Shown here piece after piece: positions 22,618 to 34,300 of a stretch of DNA of 64,000 nucleotides. The stretch spans positions 1-64,000 of the forward strand of contig JBBHKE010002409.1 in the NCBI GenBank assembly GCA_037447655.1, written 5' to 3'. The notes under the pieces were generated by a model. The model was not told the DNA's origin and did not search any database. It worked only from the letters and a program-made list of their open reading frames with translations. This stretch comes from Zygnema cylindricum (Eukaryota > Streptophyta > Zygnematophyceae > Zygnematales > Zygnemataceae). The first letter of the stretch is position 1; each line of letters begins with the position of its first letter. The position numbers and the translations under genes are program-made.

Positions 22618-23073
22618 TTGGAGGGCAAATTAATGAATGGAAAAGTTAGGATAGCTGAATTTGTTATGATTCTCACTACACTGCATAGTTTAAAGAATCC
22701 TTCTGATGAAATTCTTAACAACAGGCCTATGTTAGGACAGTTAAGTAATGATGACACCAGACACAGTTTGATTAGATTCGAGTCATTAGTGGAAGGAAAA
22801 CCGTTGAAAGTAATGGTTGATTCAGGTGCCACACATAATTTTATTTCACATAAGTTTCTAGAGGAAAATAAAATTCCTACTGTTATAAGGGAAAAGCCTT
22901 TACATCTTCAAGTGACAAATGGTAATAAATCCACATTAGACTTACAAACTGACACAATTGAAGTGGATATTCAGGGTCATAAAATGAAAGTGGTGTGTGA
23001 AATAATGAATTTGGGAAGTGAAGAACTAATTTTAGGAAAGCATTGGTTAACTGAATACAATCTTCAAATTTAA
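22618..23073 (+). pseudogene. pol: Gypsy aspartic protease region
   Basis: The retroviral-type aspartic protease motif VDSGATHNF lies with its catalytic Asp at 22819. It is followed by a retained LEENKIP helix and GHKMKVVCEIMNLGSEELILGKHWL (quoted from 22980 on; the last part is the typical ILG-W-L end). It is in a different frame from both gag and reverse transcriptase, so frameshifts or programmed shifts separate the domains. The catalytic triad itself is intact. Confidence 0.85.
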
Positions 23074-23089
23074 TTGGGAAATTAACACC

Positions 23090-24252
23090 TTGAAGGTGAA
23101 GTCCGAAAACGGTTGGAAGGTTTTGCAAGCATTATCTCGTAAGAAATTGCATAGGAATCATATAAACAACATAACCAGATTGAGAGTGGAAGGTTTGATA
23201 TCTGCTAAACAATTTAGAAAGCACTTAAAAGATAAAACAAATCATGCTTTCTTGTTATTAGTAACTGAGGCAGTTACTGATGAAAGGGGGGGAGAAAACA
23301 CTAACATTGATGTCATCCCTAAATCAGACACCACTAAAACTTTCGAAAAACAAAAATCTGATTTTGTAACTGACATTAATACATCTGATGCTGTTTTTAA
23401 AGATTTGATTTTTGAATTTAGAGATGTTTTCCCAAATGACTTACCCTTAGGGAGGCCACCTTCCCGAGATGTAGAACATGTTATTAACCTTGAACCTGGA
23501 TGTAATCCTCTTGTCACAGGAATTTATAAACACAGTTTCTTTGAGCAGGAGGAGTTAAAGACACTGATCAAAGAAGTCATAGAGAAAGAACATATTCAAC
23601 CCAGCAAATCACCGTATGGAGCATTAGTTCTTTTCGTCAAAAAGAAGGACGTAACGTTGAGAATGTGTGTCGATTATCGTAGTCTGAATAAGATTACGGT
23701 GAAGGATAAGTATCCGTTACCTTTAATTTTTGATTTGATAGATCATTTAAAAGTTGCTAAAGTATTTTCGTTGATTGACCTGCGTAGTGGCTTTAATCAG
23801 GTGCCAATTAGAACCGAAGATGTTGATAAAACTGCTTTTAGAACTAGGGTGGGTCATTTCGAATGGATAGTGATGCCATTCACCTTAACGAATGCACCGC
23901 CTACTTACCAAAGATTAATGAACCAACCTTTTCAGATTACATAGATGAGTTTGTCCAAATGTTTATAGACGATATTTTAGTCTACAGTGAATCTAAAGAA
24001 CAACATGTATTTCATTTAAAAAGAGTGTTGGAAAGGTTAAGAGAATGAAAATTATATGGAAAATTGTCAAAATCTAGTTTTCTTAAAAGTGAACAATTAT
24101 TTTTGGGACATATAGTTAGTGGGGAAGGTGTTAAAACAGACCCATCCAAAATTTTAGCAATCCAAAATTGGAAACAACCTACTAATGTCACAGAAGTTAG
24201 ATCGTTTTTGGGATTGGCCACTTAGTACAGGAAATTTATTAGGAACTTCAGT
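23090..24252 (+). pseudogene. pol: Gypsy reverse transcriptase, frameshifted
   Basis: RNA-dependent DNA polymerase that copies the element RNA in particles. Visible motifs are [47 protein letters not shown] and [12 protein letters not shown]. The frame changes between about 23900 and 23940. The catalytic FIDDILVYS (23962 on) is in the next frame, and a TGA follows at 24046. The thumb and connection ([28 protein letters not shown]) has another stop at about 24222. Inactive as read. Confidence 0.88.
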
Positions 24253-25572
24253 ATGATCGCCGCACCTTTGACGGATTTACTTCGGGAGAAGGAGACGTTT
24301 GTGTGGGGAGCTGATCAGGAGGGAGCATTCAAGGAATTAAAAGGGAAGTTGACCTCTGTCCCTACACTGGTGTATCCTGACCCTGCCAGGGAATTTGAAG
24401 TTCTGATCACCACAGATGCATCTAATAAGGGTCTAGGTGCAGTCATAAGTCAAAAAGTCGGCAAAAACTTTCATCCTATTGCTTTTGAGTCCAGAAAATT
24501 CAATGATGCTGAAAAGAACTATACAGCACAGGAAAAAGAATTACTTGCAATTGTACATGCATTGGTGAAATGGCGTTGTTATTTGCATAATAAAGAATTT
24601 ACAGTTCACTGTGATAATAAAGCACTCTCTTGTTTACAAAGATTAAGTGATGCGCAGATTATGATTGGCAGACAGGTTAGGTGGATGCAAAAATTAGCAT
24701 ATTTCAAATTTAATGTCAAACATATTCCTGGGAAAACAAATGTAGTCGCAGATCCATTAAATAGATGTTTTGAAATAAGTGTTATGGTTCAAGATGAATT
24801 GTTTTTAGATACAGTTAGATATGGTTATGATAAAGATCCTTATTTTGTTGTGATTTGCAAGAATATTTCAGGAGGGAATTCTGACCCACTGAATGAGAGG
24901 CATGTCAAAAACTTTAGAATAGAAGATGGTTTACTGTATTTGCGAACAGGGGATAGGTTATGTATTCCTGAAATGGGAGACTTGAGAAAACAACTTTTAC
25001 AGGAAGCCCATGAGCATTTAGGACATCTTGGTCGAGATAAAACTCTTAGTCGGTTGCAGAGTAGATTGTTTTGGCCAGTAATGGCAAAAGAGGTGTCGAA
25101 ACACGTGGAAAGTTGTGTCCTTTGCCAACAGAGTAAACCTAGTAACCAGAAACCTAGAGGTCTCTTAAAACCTTTAGATATCCCCGAAAGACCATGGGAA
25201 TCTGTCAGTATGGATTTTATTGTCAGGTTACCAGCTACATCTAGAAGAAATGACAGTATCATGGTCGTAGTCGATAGGTTCAGTAAAATGGCAATCTTTA
25301 TCCCTTGCAAAACTACTCATTCAGCTGTAGATATTGCAAAGTTATATTTTGACAACGTGGTCAGACATCATGGAGTTCCCCTGTCTATAGTCAGTGATAT
25401 GGATTCTAAATTTACATATGCATTTTGGAAAGAATTCCAGCAAAATTTAGGTACTGAATTAAAAATGAGTACCTCTTATCATCCTCAGACAGATGGACAA
25501 ACAGAAAGGATGAATCGTACACTGGAAGAAATGCTTAGGACTGTTTGCAGTGGAGTTCAGAACACATGGTAA
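24253..25572 (+). pseudogene. pol: Gypsy RNase H and integrase core
   Basis: One open stretch of 439 codons. RNase H: TTDASNKGLGAVISQ, ESRKFNDAEKNYTAQEKELLAIV with its catalytic acidic residues, and HCDNKALSCL, ending KTNVVADPLNR. Integrase: zinc-binding HHCC region (HEHLGHLGRDKTL ... CVLCQQ) and a complete catalytic triad, with Asp at 25213 (MDFIV), Asp at 25395 (SDMDSKF) and Glu at 25504 (TERMNRTLEE). The frame is closed by TAA right after NTW (25570), where related elements continue into the C-terminal domain. Confidence 0.9.
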
Positions 25573-26268
25573 TATAAACTGCCATTAATGCAATTTGCAT
25601 ACAATTCATGTAAACATGCTAGTACAGGATTCTCACCGTTTGAAGTTGCATACGGATACCAACCGAGAGAAACATTAGACTTACTAACAGGGGTCATACA
25701 AGAGAATAGGGGTTCTGGAACGGAATTTTGGGAATATATTCAAACAGTTTGGAAAACGGTACGGGATGCATTAGTGGAGGCACAAAGAAGGCAGGAACTA
25801 AATGCTAATCGCAAACGGGGTGATTGGATGGTAAGCACAGGTGATAAGGTTTGGCTTTCAACAACTCATTACAAGTGCAAGATCGAGGGACAAGGAGATC
25901 CTACTGGGAAATTTGCTCCTAAGTACATCGGACCATTTACTGTAATCGAGATGATATCGTCAGTTGCTGCCAAATTGGACTTTCCGCCTTCAACAAAAAT
26001 TCATCTTGTGATACATATCAGCCTGTTAAAACCAGCAAATCTTCGACCAACTGAAGGAGAATTGGAATTGGATCCTTCAATAATTATAGAACCTGCGGTT
26101 CACAGATGGGTAATACATTGGGTTGGTCAACGGTTTAAGGTCGGCAATACTATATTGTGGCAAGTGCATTATGTAGGAAGGCCAGAAGATGAGTTAACTT
26201 TAGAAGATAAAAATTCTGAGTTTTTGCAAAGGTATTGGAGGGATAATAATATAGAAGTCTCGTCTTGA
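25573..26268 (+). pseudogene. pol: Gypsy integrase C-terminus with chromodomain-like tail
   Basis: Same frame as the preceding part, separated by one stop. LPLMQFAYNSCKHASTGFSPFEVAYGYQPR is the conserved end of the integrase core region (given over 25579-25668). It is followed by a GPF/Y-type module (KYIGPFTVIEMI, PPSTKIHLVIHISLLKP). The last ~55 residues (IIEPAVHRWVIHWVGQ, then ILWQVHYVGRPEDELTLED) align with the chromodomain layout of chromoviruses, which target integration to particular chromatin. The aromatic cage is only partly recognisable. Confidence 0.8.
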
Positions 26269-26299
26269 GAATGAAAGAGTTTTAACTAAGGTCAGTTAA

Positions 26300-26316
26300 A
26301 AATAAGGAGGGAATGA
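26300..26316 (+). other. Polypurine tract of the gypsy element
   Basis: The purine-rich aataaggagggaatga lies directly before the 3' LTR and serves as the plus-strand primer in this element class. Confidence 0.75.
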
Positions 26317-27284
26317 TGTAAAAGTAAAAGCAGATCGAACTTGTTTGTAAAGGGGTATTTAGGTGTTAAGAATATAGAGTACTAAATTTGGTGGACGTCC
26401 GCGAAAGAATCGCGCGATTTAGAGTCCTATTTCAAAAGATATAGCGATGGGTGTATTTAGGTGACAGCTAGGGGTCAAAATAATAGGTGGGTAACATTGA
26501 AACGGGTTAAGGGTCAAAGTAGTCGCGGACTTTAAGGCGTACGTCTATATAAAGTACTAATATTGGTTTGGTACCTATTATGGTTCGTTTCGTAAGATTT
26601 TTAGTACGAAACGTCATAATTCAAATTTGTAAGTTTCTTAGGTAGTTTCGAAAGTTAAATTCGCGACGCACGATCGTGCGAAGTCGCGTTTCGATTTGCG
26701 TGCACTTTTGCACGTAAATGCTACGTAGTAAAATGTAGTGTTTGATTGGTTAGTAAATGCTATGTAGTTAGGGGGAGATTTCGCACGCTTTTGCATTGGT
26801 CAATCTGAGTCCTTGCTGATCAATGATTGGCCCAGGTAAAAGCCTGTTCAAACGGAGCTTTGACTCTGGCCTGGCTAGTCCAGGGCGATGATGGATAAAT
26901 AGTGAAGTGTAAGAGGAGAGTAGAGATATTTTCCTTTGAGAAAAGTTTGTGGAAATTCCGGCTGATCTTGGTCCTGAGCGATTAATACCAAATTGGAGAA
27001 AAGGCATTTTTGCACTGAAATCTCTTACTAACTAAATAGTGTTTTAGTAGTTAAGAGATAGAATTATTAAGAGTGGAGGGTAGAGGAAACACTTTAACTT
27101 TGAAGGGTTGAGCCACGAGGGCAAGAGACCAAGCTAATGTTATGTGGACAGAAGCTTCTTCTAATTTAAAGTTTATCCTTATGTGAGTGTTTTCCAATGT
27201 GGATGTGTATTTTCCAATGTGTGGAATGTATGGTTGGGATTGTTTGTAGTAATGGGATTTTAAGAGGTAGGAAATCCTGTTACA
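26317..27284 (+). repeat. 3' LTR of the gypsy element
   Basis: Begins TGTAAAAGTAAAAGC and ends GGAAATCCTGTTACA. It differs from the 5' LTR mainly by a 9-bp segment (agctttgac) near 26856 and a few substitutions. It is followed by aacag. Confidence 0.92.
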
Positions 27285-27289
27285 AACAG

Positions 27290-28600
27290 TGCAGGTAATG
27301 ATCACTAGTACTATATTTTTTTATGTGTCGCTCATTACAGGTCGCATAGAATATCACGATTGTATATTGTACAACATGTATTGTGCTACGATATATCAAG
27401 AGAATTTTGATAAGCTATACCAAAGTACTCGTTGCACGTGCGAGCTGTGTGAAAAAAAAAGTAACGTGCTTTTTACCTTTGTAGTAATACTAAATATGGA
27501 ACAACAAAAACTCGCAATATAGCAAAGCGAAAAAATTGTAGCTATCAGACCCTATCGATATTTCATAGTGGATTCTGTAGTTGAGATTTTCGTTGGATAT
27601 ACAACACTAAACCAATCATCGTTATTAGTGTTGAAGATTTTTTTGCCACTTAAAATAACTTTATTTCTTGCACATTTGTCAGGTTTTCAATCGGAGACCG
27701 CTACCCTAAAGTTTCGAAACGTACATAAGTACACTCCCTCCATTGTAAATTAAGTTTATAAATCTCGCGGAGACTCTATGTGTCATTACATTCCCTTTTC
27801 CCGATTTTAGCATTGTTGTTGCTCAGGCGGCCACCTTGAGAAATGTTGACGAATCTTCAATAACAAGATGGGGTGGATATCTAAGGAGCTCAATCAGCCC
27901 ACAAATATCCGCCAAACAACAAAGGAGGGCAGACCGTTGGAATATGATCGCGGATCTTGGTTATGGGAGGCGATGCAAGAAGGATGATAAAGACAGACCA
28001 ACGACCATATCGGTGTGCTATTGTTGCAACGACTCCCGGTTCTCTTCGAAAAAGAATTGGCACCCAGCCTTGGTACCCAAAATAGGAAAGTAAAAAGTTG
28101 GCCTCACGCAACATCGTTCGTAATATCTTCAATCAACAAGGCCAACGGACGTCAATGTGTTATTTGGACCCGTTCGTGAAGGTGATAGGGGGACGTGAGT
28201 GTGTAATTATGGACGAGGGTAAGGCAATTGGTACAAGGCGGCCAACGAATTTTTACTAGTCGTAGGAGAGTTGGAATTGAATGTCGATGTCAAAGTAGTT
28301 GCATTGGCCCTGCAATTGCTTTTCAAGTGTCTTATCAAACCCTACCTTGAGCATACAACTTTCCACACCTTTGGTAAGTCACCATCGATGGACTTGTACT
28401 CTACATTTGTACCGATGCCATCCTCGAAACAAAATGGGTAATAGAGGAAAGGACGAGATGTGGAAGTTTTGAAATTTGGTTAGAAGAATGTGAGCTCGTT
28501 ATAAATAGTTCACCATTTAGAGACAATGTCGTGATGGTAATTTTTGGGAGGGACATACAAAAAGTGAAATTGGAGATTGTTTCCTTGAGATGAGGAAAAT
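27290..28600. other. Intergenic DNA, unassigned open frames
   Basis: An 85-codon frame at 27836-28093 (+), with a cysteine-rich CYCCNDSRFSS stretch, and a frame at 27289-27522 have no recognised family. A group 4-like word (cgttattagtgttgaag) occurs at 27619. Confidence 0.35.
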
Positions 28601-30419
28601 GACATGATTACAAAGGTAAAGTATTATTGCCTGAAGGCGGAGATTGCATGGGGTTTGTAGGGGGCAAGCCTATCCCCATGCTTCTGATTCCATTTTTGTT
28701 TAAATCGCTAAATAAGCTTTTGCTCAGGTTTTTTTTTTTTGAAGTGTGTGTCTTTGTGTGTGTGAATGCTCCATTTGAATATTTTCGTAAGCGTAATTTG
28801 AATACAAGTGTTGTGATGCCCAAATGAGAAGTTGTCTAAGCAACTTTGCTCCAACTTTGCTAAAGGAAGGATAGGGGTTCCCAAAAGAGACTCTACAAGA
28901 CTGGTTATTGGGCTCTAAGAAAGGGCAGATGGCCTGGCGGGCCCGCGAGTTAGGACTCGGGCCGAGACGAGAGGTTGACACGAAAGGTTGCGAATGCGGA
29001 AGGTAAGGCGCACTAATAATGAGAGGGAGAGATGCATCGTCTGGAATGAGTGGGTGGTCCGTTGAGAACGAGAAACAGGGAAGACACATTTTGGAACAAG
29101 ACTCAAAGTTAGGCATATAACATAGGTTATAAGGCGATAACAAAGTGTTATGACCATTGGGATTAGACAAGTATGGACCACGTTAAGACCTCCCAAAATT
29201 CCTCTTCTTACAACTATAAAAATGGAAATTTTGGAACGTATTGACTTGTTTTTGATTGGCTTGCTTCGAGTAGATGTAGGAAAGGTATCTTAATTGTACG
29301 TTGGTGTTTGGGTCACATAGTTAAGATTAAGAGTACATGGGCAGGTTGTAAGAATCTCCCTCGTGTTTTGTTGTACATTTGTTTAGTTTGTATTTTTTGG
29401 TACATTTGTCTAGGTATTTTGCTGTACATTTGTTTAGTTCAACTCGGACATTAAATAAAAATATATTGGGCTCCGTGTCGAAAAGGTTGGTAGGTTGGTG
29501 GAAATTGGTCCTCGGGACATTACAAGAATGGTTAAGATTAGGATGGTGGAACTAGACAGCTTGTGGACGTGTTGATGGACAGACATCCCTAGTTAACAAG
29601 TGTCATGTTTTACACATATCGCCTTTGAAAGTTTGTGCCTATACAAGAAGCTACGATCTTTGGCCTCAGTCCTCTTTGTCTTCTTCATCATCTCCCGTTA
29701 TTGCTATTAGGCACACGGTTGACTTTGTGTGATGTTCTCATTGATGAGTGATGGAGGAGATGCGAGGCAACTTTCTCGCAATTTTTTTTGTTTGTTACTT
29801 CATGTTTGTCTTATATGGAACGCCGAGATTGGCAGAAAGGAGAGCCCAATGTCTGCAAATTCGGGACTGGCCTACAGAATGGACCTAGAGAGGATAGGGA
29901 AGATAGGGCAAAGAAGGGGGGTTATTTGAAATTTTGGGTCCTTTTTTTGGTCTTGTCATGGATTTTGTTATACTACCAGAGAAGGAAAACATGAAACGGT
30001 CTTCAACAAAATGTAAACGGTATAGTACACAGTCTTAGGTGTACTCACTGGCAATTTTGACCGTACCTTTTATGGGATTTTTATATGTTTCCTGCTTTTT
30101 TTTGTGAAGTCTCGACTTTCTAATTGGCGTTATGTAACCCCAAATAAAGTGGGGCCAGACCTATAGTTTTACTGAAGCCCTGCGCTCATTTTTCTTTAGT
30201 AGAGACTATTACCAATTTATCTTAAAATTGAAAAATGTGTATTAATATATCATCAACAGATAATTTTATTTTATGGGCATCTTCCATTTTCAAGTAGATG
30301 AAAGATTTGGAGAAATGGAGTTATTTTTAGGGTTTGAAGAAGTACAAACAGTGTTAGTTTAGCGCTGTTGGATTTTAAAAGCACACGGTTGAAAATTGAA
30401 TGGAAGCAAATAAACCACT
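28601..30419. other. Intergenic DNA, unassigned, one imperfect tandem repeat
   Basis: The sequence at 29369-29440 holds three imperfect copies of a ttttg-tgtacatttgtttag unit. The frame at 28724-29170 (-) and others lack known domains. A more GC-rich stretch (28920-29000) could be the end of an unknown element. Confidence 0.3.
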
Positions 30420-30580
30420 CCCCCCCCCCCCCCCCCCCCCCCCTCTTTCTCATTCTCTTTTCTCCCTCTCCCCCGTCTTCCTCTCATTGCCCCTCTCCCT
30501 CCTCGTGTCCCTCTCTCTCTCTCCATCTTCTCCCACTCCTTCCAATTTATCTCCATCTCCTCCCTCTCGGATGAAAGTCA
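30420..30580 (+). repeat. C24 homopolymer followed by a CT-rich tract
   Basis: 24 consecutive C (30420-30443), then about 130 bp nearly free of purines. Length may be unreliable in the assembly. Confidence 0.95.
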
Positions 30581-30594
30581 ATAACCACTCTCAC

Positions 30595-30807
30595 TACACC
30601 GTGTACCGCTAATAGTGATGATGTTTTTCACAACTCTTTAAACCCTAAAAACCCTTTTCTCCGTACACATGACGGTCATGATTGAAAGATTGGCTTGATT
30701 GAGACTTCCGATCGGCGGTCTCAAACTGACAATCGGACAAGTGTGTACAGAGAAAAAATGTTTCAAGTGGCAATAAGAACATCAACACTAATAGCGGTAC
30801 ACGGTGG
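30595..30807. mobile_element. Small MITE with group 4-like termini
   Basis: The left end acaccgtgtaccgctaatag and right end ctaatagcggtacacggtgg are inverted repeats of about 24 bp around a 165-bp interior without coding capacity. Confidence 0.65.
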
Positions 30808-30839
30808 AGTTTATCGTCATGATGGTGTTTTGGAGACCT

Positions 30840-31200
30840 AAATATTATGGGTAGAAATAGGAATAGGAATGGAAATAGGAAGGGGAATAGAGGGGAAGGG
30901 GAAGGAAGGGGAAGGGGAAGCAAGAGGAGAGAAAGAGGAAGAGTAGCAGCAATAAGAAAAGGAATATGAATATGAATAGGAATGAGAAAACGAATACAAA
31001 TACAGATATAGGAATATAAATTAGAAATATAGAAACTAAAGGAAATGTAGAGGCCGAGAGAGAGAGAGAGAGAGAGGGATGAGGAGATAGAAAATTAGAC
31101 CGGACAGCTGCTATAAGAATGGATCGACCAAGACAATAGGATGGGATAAAAAAGGAACACTAAAAAAGCCTCAAACGGAGGTTGGGAGGAGGAAAGGGGA
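30840..31200. repeat. Purine-rich low-complexity tract
   Basis: Repeated ggaat / aggaatag / ggggaagg units, plus a (GA)n stretch near 31055-31076. No coding function. Confidence 0.75.
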
Positions 31201-31985
31201 AACACTGAAAAGGGTGTCTCCCTTCCATCTCCCTCTTCCATGTCAAACCCCTTTCACTAAATCTCTCTCTCTCTCTCTCTCTCTCGTCACAATCTCACTC
31301 CCATCCATATCTCTCCGCTCTCATTGGCTCCTTCTACCCTCCCCTTCACCAGAAATTCACTCTACCCCCCACTCCCTCTTATCTAGATTCCCTCTCCCTC
31401 CATGACACTCCTCCCTCCGCCTCATTCTGGCTCTCTCTCTCTCCACCCTCAACTCTATCTCATCACCTCTCCCTCTCTCCCTCTCTATGCATCTCCATTC
31501 AGCCACATTACCCTACCCATGTAGCTCTACCTCCCTCACCCACCTCACTACCCTCTCCTCCCCTCTCGCTTTCTCTCTCTCGCTTTCTCTCTCTACGCCT
31601 TCGAACTTCTCACTCCCCTCACACCCATCCCCAATCTACCACTTTGCCACTCTCTACCTTCACTCTCTTATCCTTCTCCCCCATCCCACTACCATCAATC
31701 CCCCTACCCCTTCACCCCCATCTTAGTCTAAATCTTAACATCAATCCTCCGATTCCCACTCACTGTTTCTCCCTCCCTCACCCCTCACTCCTCTCCCCGT
31801 CTCACGAACAATATCCCCGCCCGCAGGCCCATCTCACCTCCTTCACTCCCCCTCACTCCTCTCCCCCCACCATTCCTCATTTTTTTGCAGGCCCACCCCT
31901 CCTTCCATCCCTCCTCCCCTCACTACCTTCACCCCCTCCCCCTTTCCCTCTCCCTCCCTTTCTCCCCTCCCTCCATATTCCACAT
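31201..31985 (+). repeat. Pyrimidine-rich low-complexity tract
   Basis: About 780 bp dominated by C and T, including (CT)n at 31262-31285. Open frames here are compositional artefacts. Confidence 0.8.
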
Positions 31986-32908
31986 TTTGATTACTCCAAT
32001 ATTTACTCAAAATATGCATCGACAGATTTTTAGAAAACCCCAGAGGTAAAATAACAAAAAAAAAACTCTCAAGTCAATATTTTAAGATAATTCAAAAGAA
32101 AAAAGCGTTTTCAAAAGGAGAAACAAAGAGTAGAGACAATAAAAAAAAAAATGGGAAAAAAAAAACAATTAAATAACTCAAAAGGCAATTAGAGTTTCGA
32201 CCAGGGAGTAACAATTTTTATTTAGAATCAGTACAGATCAGGAACAAAATTTGAATCCGCAAAAACTTTAAAACATAAAAAAAATAAAAAAAAAGGGGGG
32301 GGGGGGGGGGGGGAAGAAGGATCCAAGAAAGTTACTGAAAAAGGTTATCTCTGAATTTGTCTAAACCCTAGTTCGAGAAGTAAACCTTCAAAAAAATGAG
32401 GGTTCAGCCATTTCTAACTAAGTATTAAGAAAAGATTTTGAATACCTTTTCCTTTTTTTAAGTAAATTAATCTAAGTCCCTTTCCAAAAAAGAACCAGAA
32501 ATTGATTCTTAAAGAGGAAGGTCACAATAAAACCGGTTTTTTTGTAAAATTCTTAGATCTAAAAATCTAACCTATGAGATTTTCTTTCTTATCCGAAGAG
32601 GTATAAATACAGAGACAAAAAATTGGAAACCGTTCAATACAAAAGTAAAAAATGGGAATCCGTTTTAGTGTGGTTTAGAGAATTAAAAAAGGAATTTCGA
32701 GAAAAACGTTCAAAATGCTTACGAAAAAGCTTTTTGTTTTTACTCCATTTCCTGTTGTACTACATTTGTTTCCTCTTAAATCGTACTAATATCAGAGGGG
32801 ATTGCTAAGATTCCTAAATTACCTACATTTCGTAACATTCATGAATGACTCTAAAATTAAATTTAATATTTAAATGTATTATTTTTTTCTTTTTCCTCCA
32901 AAAAAGGT
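31986..32908. other. A-rich intergenic region with G19 run
   Basis: Contains a G19 run at 32295-32313 and A-rich stretches. Part of it may be the 3' UTR of the minus-strand gene that ends at 32909. The frame at 32623-32808 has no domain. Confidence 0.4.
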
Positions 32909-33775
32909 TCAGATACTGGAGTGGTTAGCCTTCGATTCTTGTTTCGAAAGAAAAGCTGAGGTTGCTTGCTTTAATCTGCAAAACGACAAAAGAGGAGAGG
33001 AAGAGGTGTAAGTTTAAAGAAAAAAAATTCACGACAAAATCTCTCTTCCCTGACCTCTCTCGTCCCAACTTCTCTCCCCATCTCCATCCTCTTCCCAAAC
33101 TCCTACTCCCTCTCCCTCTCTACCAGCAAATCCTCTCTCCCTTCCAAATGAAAAGAAGAAAAACAAAGCGATTCCCACGCTTCAAAATCATCAAAACTAC
33201 CCATCTTCAGTACAAAACAACTCTTAAGATCCAAAAAATCTTAAAAAGGATGTTCAGAGAAAAATTCCGAAAAAAAGTTCCCAGACACTCGAAAAGTACA
33301 AAGAGATTCACAAAAATTATTCTCAAAAAACAATGTGAAAGAGAGTCAAAACACACCTAAATTTCACAGCTTCCAATTCGTCGAAGTCGATCGAATCGCG
33401 TCTCGCTATCGACATCCTTCTCCCGCTTCCCGGATTCCTCTCCCCTCTACTCTCCCTCTCCCTGTACTCCCTCACAAAATGCCCTTCCTTACTAACACTC
33501 CCATGGGACCCATCTCTAATACAATTAACTCTCTCTGGAAGACTGAGGACAGGAGGGAGACACCCAGAGGAAGATCTCTTCAGTTTTGTCTGTAGCGAGT
33601 ATCTTCTTTTCTGCGTCGTCGTCTGTTCCTTGACTTGCTTGACTTGCTTGACCTGTTTGACCGGTTTTGACATTATTTTTTCATCATTACTATATTTGGT
33701 CGTCGCCAAGTACCCGTTTAACCAATCGTCCTCGTCTTCAAACACCGGTCCTCGGAAAGAAAGGGAAGGAGCCAT
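32909..33775 (-). CDS. Predicted two-exon gene, small basic protein of unknown function
   Basis: The best-supported host gene after the F-box gene. The ATG at 33775 sits in aaaaaaATGGCTCC, a strong plant start context. Exon 1 (33775-33357) begins MAPSLSFRGPVFEDEDDWL and contains a KQVKQVKQVK repeat, a Ser/Arg-rich middle and NPGSGRRMSIARRDSIDFD. The open frame would run on for only a few codons. A donor TTTAG|GTGTGT at 33357/33356 and an acceptor preceded by a pyrimidine-rich ttttgtcgttttgcag (exon 2 from 32975) join in frame. The joined frame ends at TGA 32909-32911, predicting 161 residues. The intron is 381 bp. I do not recognise the family. A TATAAAG on the minus strand at 34034-34028 supports transcription. 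An alternative donor (GCT|GTGAAA at 33368) would change the C terminus. Confidence 0.5.
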
Positions 33776-34300
33776 TTTTTATCCCTCTTTTCTTTTTGTC
33801 TTTTCTGGGAAAATTTCAAATTTGGGATGATCTCCAAGAAGTGTTTTCCTGATGGTAGTTTCTCCACACAATTTAAGAAGATAGGTTTAAAATAATATGA
33901 ATAAGGAAAGTACAAAAAGTTAAGATCTGAATTCACTTCTAGGGTGTTGGGAAGGAAGAACAGCTGGCGGAGGGAAGGGAGAGGGAAGGAGTAGGTGAGA
34001 GATACTCTTGTGGGAGTGGGGAAAGATCTTTATAGGCAAGGGAGGGAGAGAGACACAAAAGAGGGTTGGGAATTTTTGAATTATAAGGGAATCCGTACGG
34101 AACAGCCCTGTGTTCAAGGTTTTGGTTAAGGGGGAACGTTCTTCACCACGGAATTGTCGTCTTCTGATGGATTCAACACCGTACGACCCAAGCGTTTGGA
34201 ATATCTGAAAGAACGTGAGAATTTGACGGACCAGATTTAATAATGGGGATTCTATGAGCCAATCAGAACGCGGGATCGTGGTTGCTAAGTGTGAACAGGA
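33776..34300 (-). promoter_or_regulatory. Putative promoter and 5' UTR of the minus-strand gene
   Basis: Read on the minus strand, TATAAAG (34034-34028) is followed after about 30 nt by a CT-rich, initiator-like region. An A/T-rich leader of roughly 220 nt then reaches the ATG. The overlapping frame at 33920-34303 is probably not coding. Confidence 0.4.

Larger units (their letters stand above)
19506..27284 (+). mobile_element. Full-length Ty3/gypsy LTR retrotransposon, chromovirus-like, coding-inactive
   Basis: The element is 7.8 kb, with LTRs of 964 and 968 bp, a tRNA-Met primer-binding site, gag with zinc knuckles, and protease, reverse transcriptase, RNase H, integrase and a chromodomain-like tail, in the order typical of Ty3/gypsy. 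The 5-bp flanks are gacag and aacag (4 of 5 match). By eye the LTRs differ at about a dozen positions plus two short indels, so the insertion is young. The reading frame nevertheless has at least four stop codons (21614, 22007, 24046, 25570 regions and one at about 24222) and several frame changes. Confidence 0.93.

Noticed and set aside
21614-25572. Stop-codon readthrough or recoding to explain the gypsy frame
   Set aside because: TAG, TGA and TAA all occur and several frame changes are also needed; ordinary decay is simpler.
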